Assembly: GCF_029457495.1 (NCBI RefSeq)
Contig: NZ_CP120361.1
Location: 1,814,001 to 1,878,000, forward strand
DNA from: Chelativorans sp. AA-79
GTDB lineage: Bacteria; Pseudomonadota; Alphaproteobacteria; Rhizobiales; Rhizobiaceae
Direction: 5' to 3'
DNA length: 64,000 bases
Shown here: positions 60,232 through 64,000 of the stretch, piece by piece
How the letters are laid out: each line of letters begins with the position of its first letter
How positions within the stretch are numbered: the stretch's first letter is position 1
Position numbers and translations under genes: made by a program
The notes under the pieces: model-generated
The model's input: the letters and a program-made list of their open reading frames with translations, nothing else
What the model was told of the DNA's origin: nothing
The model's database searches: none

Positions 60232-61170
60232 ATGCATCAAGACCTGAGCGGGATCCTGCCGGTGCTTCCCACGCCCTTTACGGAAGAGGGCGGGGTTGAC
60301 GCCGCTGCCATGCGTCGCATCCTGCGCTTCGCGCTTGATGCGGGCGTTGACGGCGTGGTGTTTCCCGGCTTTGCCAGCGAGGTCGAGACGCTGTCGGCGG
60401 GCGAACGCGAAACCTTGCTGCGGGTCTGTGTGGAGGAAGTGGGAGACACCGTGCCGATCGTGGCGGGCGCCAGCGCGCCGACCGCCGAAGAGGTGATCGG
60501 CCACGGCCGTCAGGCGGTCTCGATGGGTGTGCGGCATCTGATGATCCAGCCCCCGAAGACGCTGGGGAGTTCCGCCGAAGCGGTGGCCGGCTTCATGGGC
60601 GAGGTGAGCCGTGGCTTGCCCGAAGCCCGGATCATTCTCCAGAATGCGCCGGCCCCGCGCGGCAGCGACCTTTCTCCGGAGACGATCCTCGCCGTCGTCG
60701 GGCAGATTCCCGCGATCACCTATGTGAAGGAGGAGACGCTGCCGGCCGGTCCCGCCATCTCCCGCATGCTCGAGGATGCGCCGTCGCATCTTGCGGGCGT
60801 CATCGGCGGCGGCGGTGCGCGCTACATCCTCGACGAATATGCGCGTGGCGCTTGTGCGGCCATGCCGGCATTAGAGATCGCCGCGCATCATGTGGCGCTC
60901 GACCGCGCCTATCGGTCAGGTGATCGCGAGCTGGCACGGGAAATCTATGTGAGAACGCTGCCGCTGCTGGCGCTTCAGGCAGTCTACCGCATGCGGCTCA
61001 CCAAGCACGTGCTGATGCGGCGCGGTGTCTGCGAGAACACCATCGTGCGCGCGCCGACGCCCGAGCTCGATGCCCAGGCGATTGCGGACATCGATGCCTG
61101 CCTCGCCGAGATCGATGCGCTGGCGCTCCCCACAGGAGCAGCTTCCAGGATGGCGGGAGCCATCGGATGA
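60232..61170 (+). CDS. DapA-family aldolase, atypical active site
   Basis: A 312-aa TIM-barrel protein. The Schiff-base Lys is kept in AITYVKEET, but the carboxylate loop reads FPGFASEVETLS instead of GG(S/T)TGE, and the strand that normally gives I(I/L)YNxP reads ILQNAPAP, replacing the catalytic Tyr by Gln. The C-terminal half (GGGGARYILDEYARGACAAMPA, MRLTKHVLMRRG) is family-like. ATG is preferred over an upstream TTG. It probably cleaves or dehydrates a 2-keto-3-deoxy sugar acid with altered chemistry; other outcomes are possible. Confidence 0.83.
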   Translation: MHQDLSGILPVLPTPFTEEGGVDAAAMRRILRFALDAGVDGVVFPGFASEVETLSAGERETLLRVCVEEVGDTVPIVAGASAPTAEEVIGHGRQAVSMGVRHLMIQPPKTLGSSAEAVAGFMGEVSRGLPEARIILQNAPAPRGSDLSPETILAVVGQIPAITYVKEETLPAGPAISRMLEDAPSHLAGVIGGGGARYILDEYARGACAAMPALEIAAHHVALDRAYRSGDRELAREIYVRTLPLLALQAVYRMRLTKHVLMRRGVCENTIVRAPTPELDAQAIADIDACLAEIDALALPTGAASRMAGAIG

Positions 61171-62336
61171 CCGACCGCGTCGCCAGCGTCGAGGTTTTCA
61201 CCCTCACCATCCCGCGCGAGACGCCCTATCTCGGCGCTTCACGGCCGGGGGAGGAGCCGAACGCGCGCGGCTATCTCGTGCGCAAGGGCAACAAGACCGT
61301 TTATCCCACCTTCGACCGCAGTGTGCTCGTGCGAATCCGTACAAAGGATGGTGTGACCGGCTGGGGTGAGACCTACGGCCTCGTGGCGCCGGGTGCGGTG
61401 ATCGCCATCATCGAGGACCTGCTAGCGGACTTCACCATCGGTCGCGACCCGGCCGCTCCCACCGCCATCCATGACGATCTCTACGACCTGATGCGCGTGC
61501 GCGGCTATACGGGCGGCTTCTATGTCGATGCGCTCGCGGCCATCGACATCGCGCTCTGGGACATCGCGGGAAAGATCGCTGGCAAATCTATCGCGGAAAT
61601 GCTCGGCGGACAGGCGAGGGCGCGCATTCCCGCCTATGTCTCCGGCCTGCCGGAAAAGACGCGAGAGGCGCGCGCCGAACTTGCGCAGCATTGGCGCGAG
61701 CGCGGCTTTTCCTCCTTCAAGTTCGCCCTGCCGGTGGCGGACGATGGGCCGGGCGCGGAGTTCGCCACCTTGCGTGACCGTCTAGGCCCGGATGTGCGGA
61801 TCGCCTGCGACATGCATTGGGCGCACACGCCCGAAGAAGCGATCGCGCTCATCGAGGAGATGGTGCCGCACGCCCCCTGGTTCGCCGAGGCGCCCGTGCG
61901 CACGGAGAACATCGCCGGGCTCGCACAGGTCTGCGCAGCGGTGAATGTGCCCGTCGCCGTGGGGGAGGAGTGGCGCACCGTCTACGACATGCACCACCGC
62001 GTACCGCAATGCGCCATCTCCATCGTGCAGCCGGAGATGGGGCACAAGGGCATCACCGAATTCATGCGCATCGGCGCCTATGCCGGGGAGCACGGCATGG
62101 AGGTCATCCCGCACGCCACCATCGGGGCGGGCATCTTCCTGGCCGCCAGCCTGCAGGCGAGTGCTGCGCTTAAAAACGTCGCCGCGCACGAGTTCCAGCA
62201 CTCCATCTTCGAGCCGAACCGCCGGCTGCTTGCGGGCGACATGGATTGCCGCGAGGGCGCCTACACCGCGCCCGGTGGCCCGGGACTCGGGGTGGAACCC
62301 TCGCAAGAGGCTCTAAGACTGTTGAAAAGAAACTGA
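61167..62336 (+). CDS. Mandelate racemase/muconate lactonizing family dehydratase
   Basis: A 389-aa enolase-superfamily protein, coupled to the aldolase gene by an ATGA overlap. The Mg ligands are in ACDMHWAHT, FAEAPVRTEN and VAVGEEWRT, and a general base His is in VIPHATIGAG. The usual K-x-K at the end of the second barrel strand reads FKFALP, so the second Lys is Ala and abstraction would rely on the His side. The N-terminal capping domain has VLVRIRTKDGVTGWGETYG. Acid-sugar dehydration to a 2-keto-3-deoxy acid is likely. Which sugar acid cannot be read. Confidence 0.88.
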   Translation: MTDRVASVEVFTLTIPRETPYLGASRPGEEPNARGYLVRKGNKTVYPTFDRSVLVRIRTKDGVTGWGETYGLVAPGAVIAIIEDLLADFTIGRDPAAPTAIHDDLYDLMRVRGYTGGFYVDALAAIDIALWDIAGKIAGKSIAEMLGGQARARIPAYVSGLPEKTREARAELAQHWRERGFSSFKFALPVADDGPGAEFATLRDRLGPDVRIACDMHWAHTPEEAIALIEEMVPHAPWFAEAPVRTENIAGLAQVCAAVNVPVAVGEEWRTVYDMHHRVPQCAISIVQPEMGHKGITEFMRIGAYAGEHGMEVIPHATIGAGIFLAASLQASAALKNVAAHEFQHSIFEPNRRLLAGDMDCREGAYTAPGGPGLGVEPSQEALRLLKRN

Positions 62337-62361
62337 ACCGGACTGTGGAGGAGAAACGAAC

Positions 62362-63627
62362 ATGCGTCTGATCAGAACCGCGGCCGCCGCGACTCTCGCC
62401 GGCTTCCTGGCGGCAACCTCGCTCACGCCGGCCTTCGCCGCGACCCTGAAATTCGTCTCGTGGCAGAAGGACGAGAAGGGCGTGGGCGACTGGTGGGCCG
62501 AGCTCATCAAGACCTTCGAGGAGCAGCATCCCGGCACCACGATCGAATGGACCAAGGTGGAGCGTGCGGCCTATGCCGACACGATGACCACGCTCTTTGC
62601 CGGCGGGCAGCCGCCACAGATCGTCCACCTCGCCTCCTTCGAGTTCCAGACCTTCGCCGACAATGGCTGGCTGGAGGATCTCGGCCCCTGGATCGAGAAG
62701 GCCGGCATCGACATGAACGGCTGGGCGGGGCAGGACACCTGCCGCTGGAACGGCGAGACCGTCTGCGTGATGCTGCTCTATTTCGGCTACATCATGGGCT
62801 ACAATGAGGAAATCCTGAACGAGGCCGGGCTCGAGGTCCCCACCAGTTGGGAGGAGTTCGAGGCGGCGCTCAAGGCCACCACCAAGGACTTGAACGGCGA
62901 CGGCATCGTCGACCAGTTCGGCACCGGACACGAGACCAAGGGTGGCGCCGGCCAGTACCTCTCCGAGATGCTGAACTATGTGCTGGACGCCGGCGCCTAC
63001 TGGACCGACAAGGAAGGCAACATCACCATCGACACGCCGGAGATGGTCGAGGGCCTCAGGCGCTGGAAGGAAGTCGTCTCGCAGAACTATACCCCGCGCG
63101 ACATGTCGGCGGGCGAGGTGCGCAAGCTCTTTGCGGACGGCAAGATCGCGCTCAAGCTCGACGGCCCGTGGCTCTATCCGATCATGGAGGAGGGGGCGGC
63201 CTTCGACAAGCTTGCGCTTGCCATGCCGGCCTTCTCCCCGCCCGTCGGCGGCTCGTCCAACGTGCTGGCCATGGCGAGCGAGATTTCCGACGAGGAAAAG
63301 CAGCTCGTCTGGGATTTCATCGCGCTCGCCATGTCGCCGGAGTTCCAGTCGAAATACGCGACCGTCGCCAATTCCACGCCGCCGAGCCCGAACGCGGATG
63401 TGACGGGCGCCGAGGAGACGACGCCCCATTTCGATCTCTTGGTGAAGGCCCAGAAGGCTGCGGCCGCCGCCGGCGTGGACCGCATCCCGACCGGCCTTGA
63501 GCTCCAGTACAACGAGTTCTCCAAAATGGTGCAGGAGGAGGCGCAGCGGATGATCATTCAGGATCTCGATCCCGCCGAAGTCGCCAGGACCATGCAGGCC
63601 AAGGCCGAGGAGATCCAGGGGCAGTGA
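62362..63627 (+). CDS. ABC transporter sugar-binding protein, family 1
   Basis: Periplasmic binding protein, 421 aa, with signal peptide (AAAATLAGFLAATSLTPAFA). Landmarks: FVSWQKDEKGVGDWWAELIKTFEEQHPGTTIEW (blocks), PQIVHLASFEFQTFADNGWLEDL, YFGYIMGYNEEILNEAGLEVPTSWEEFEAAL, and DGPWLYPIMEEG. It follows the dehydratase by 25 bp behind GGAGGAG. Permeases would be expected next, but the window ends in a repeat-containing gap. It probably brings in the sugar acid or its precursor. Confidence 0.93.
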   Translation: MRLIRTAAAATLAGFLAATSLTPAFAATLKFVSWQKDEKGVGDWWAELIKTFEEQHPGTTIEWTKVERAAYADTMTTLFAGGQPPQIVHLASFEFQTFADNGWLEDLGPWIEKAGIDMNGWAGQDTCRWNGETVCVMLLYFGYIMGYNEEILNEAGLEVPTSWEEFEAALKATTKDLNGDGIVDQFGTGHETKGGAGQYLSEMLNYVLDAGAYWTDKEGNITIDTPEMVEGLRRWKEVVSQNYTPRDMSAGEVRKLFADGKIALKLDGPWLYPIMEEGAAFDKLALAMPAFSPPVGGSSNVLAMASEISDEEKQLVWDFIALAMSPEFQSKYATVANSTPPSPNADVTGAEETTPHFDLLVKAQKAAAAAGVDRIPTGLELQYNEFSKMVQEEAQRMIIQDLDPAEVARTMQAKAEEIQGQ

Positions 63628-64000
63628 GCTGAAGAGAAGCGTGCGCCGGCCGACCTGCCGGCGCGCCCTTGCTTCCGAGGAACGGTGAGGACAGCACGCG
63701 TGAGAACCCCCTCTCTTGCAAATTCCAAGGACTTGGGTCTCGCCCAAACCCAGGAATTTGCCTTCTCCCCCGCCAAGCGGGAGACAGCGATTTCAACACC
63801 TTGTATCAACGGCCCTTTGCTTCGACCGTTTTTCTGGCTGGACCGTTCAGGCATGGATCCTCGGGTCAAGCCCGAGGATGACGAAGTGGGGAGGTTTCCG
63901 CAAATCTCGGGCGTTGGCGATTGGCGGCAAAGTCCCATGTCGTCGTCATCCTCGGGCTTGACCCGAGGATCCATGCCTGAACATCGACACGTCGCCATCG
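63628..64000. other. Intergenic region with repeats, no gene seen
   Basis: This stretch after the sugar-binding protein has no convincing coding frame. It holds an imperfect hairpin-forming element (GCAAATTCC at 63718-63726 with GGAATTTGC at 63753-63761, and inner TTGGG/CCCAA), a short CTCCC...GGGAG dyad, and the large inverted repeat listed separately. Such elements are typical of intergenic dispersed repeats in rhizobia-type genomes. Confidence 0.7.
63845..63982. repeat. Perfect 40-bp inverted repeat (palindromic dispersed element)
   Basis: The left arm at 63845-63884 and the right arm at 63943-63982 are exact reverse complements over 40 bp, separated by 58 bp. Each arm also has an internal hairpin, CCTCGGG-TCAAG-CCCGAGG. 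The core GTCATCCTCGGGCTTGACC is a sequence met repeatedly between genes in alphaproteobacteria. Transcribed RNA would form a very strong stem that could act as terminator or mRNA 3' protector for the binding-protein gene. Confidence 0.9.

Noticed and set aside
1..64000. CRISPR arrays, tRNA or rRNA genes, prophage or conjugation modules
   Set aside because: No regularly spaced repeats, no tRNA-like cloverleaf with CCA-proximal pattern noticed, and no structural, integrase or transfer genes; the only mobile DNA seen is the two IS630 copies.

Overview
The window reads as a high-GC alphaproteobacterium, most likely Hyphomicrobiales (rhizobia-related). The evidence is gene content: many ABC, TRAP and TTT importers, choX/betC, minCDE behind a CtrA-type box, a FepA-type receptor, and a GTCATCCTCGGG-type dispersed palindrome. 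Nearly every operon pairs an importer with catabolic enzymes and its own regulator. minCDE lies on secondary replicons in several rhizobia and in Brucella, so a chromid or megaplasmid is possible but not shown. No rRNA, tRNA, CRISPR array or prophage was recognised.

Layout. 1-6.3 kb: an Opp/Dpp-type peptide importer with an alpha/beta hydrolase and an M20 peptidase. 6.3-16.3 kb: a second Opp-type system split by a divergent promoter (SBP, two permeases, ROK kinase and CutC leftward; ROK repressor, M81/MlrC protein and a fused double ATPase rightward), ending in the debris of another SBP gene. 16.3-25.4 kb: an IclR-controlled locus with a DhaK-DhaL kinase, a tripartite tricarboxylate transporter with two TctC paralogues, and a DapA-family aldolase/lyase. 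Its tctA is split by an IS630-family element. 25.5-27.8 kb: an O-methyltransferase and a LysR-HTH/TrpD2 fusion. 27.9-34.9 kb: a catecholate siderophore locus (FepA-like receptor, CeuE-like binding protein, two permeases, ATPase, esterase). 35-36.8 kb: a secreted beta-helix protein. 36.9-47.4 kb: RidA, HyuB, HyuA, FAD oxidase and SDR, divergent from a TRAP transporter and a DeoR-type regulator.

47.4-50.9 kb: a candidate small RNA, a second identical IS630 copy, then MFS, DUF6428-like and ArsR genes. 51-54 kb: a HAD phosphatase and minCDE. 54-57.7 kb: a choline-O-sulfate module (LysR, ChoX-like SBP, BetC). 57.7-59.1 kb: a flavin disulfide oxidoreductase. 59.2-63.6 kb: a sugar-acid module (DgoK-like kinase, DapA-family aldolase, mandelate-racemase-family dehydratase, sugar SBP). 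The window closes in an intergenic stretch with a perfect 40-bp inverted repeat.

The observations most worth following are: three matching IclR-type operators (ATTCC-N7-GGAAT) tying the dhaKL/tct locus together; the IS630 insertion in tctA, whose precise excision would restore the frame; both IS copies sitting in CCTAGG; and a leftward small-RNA candidate with an anti-Shine-Dalgarno loop whose 5' side carries the second IS copy. Functional calls rest on motif recognition by eye; no database search was run.
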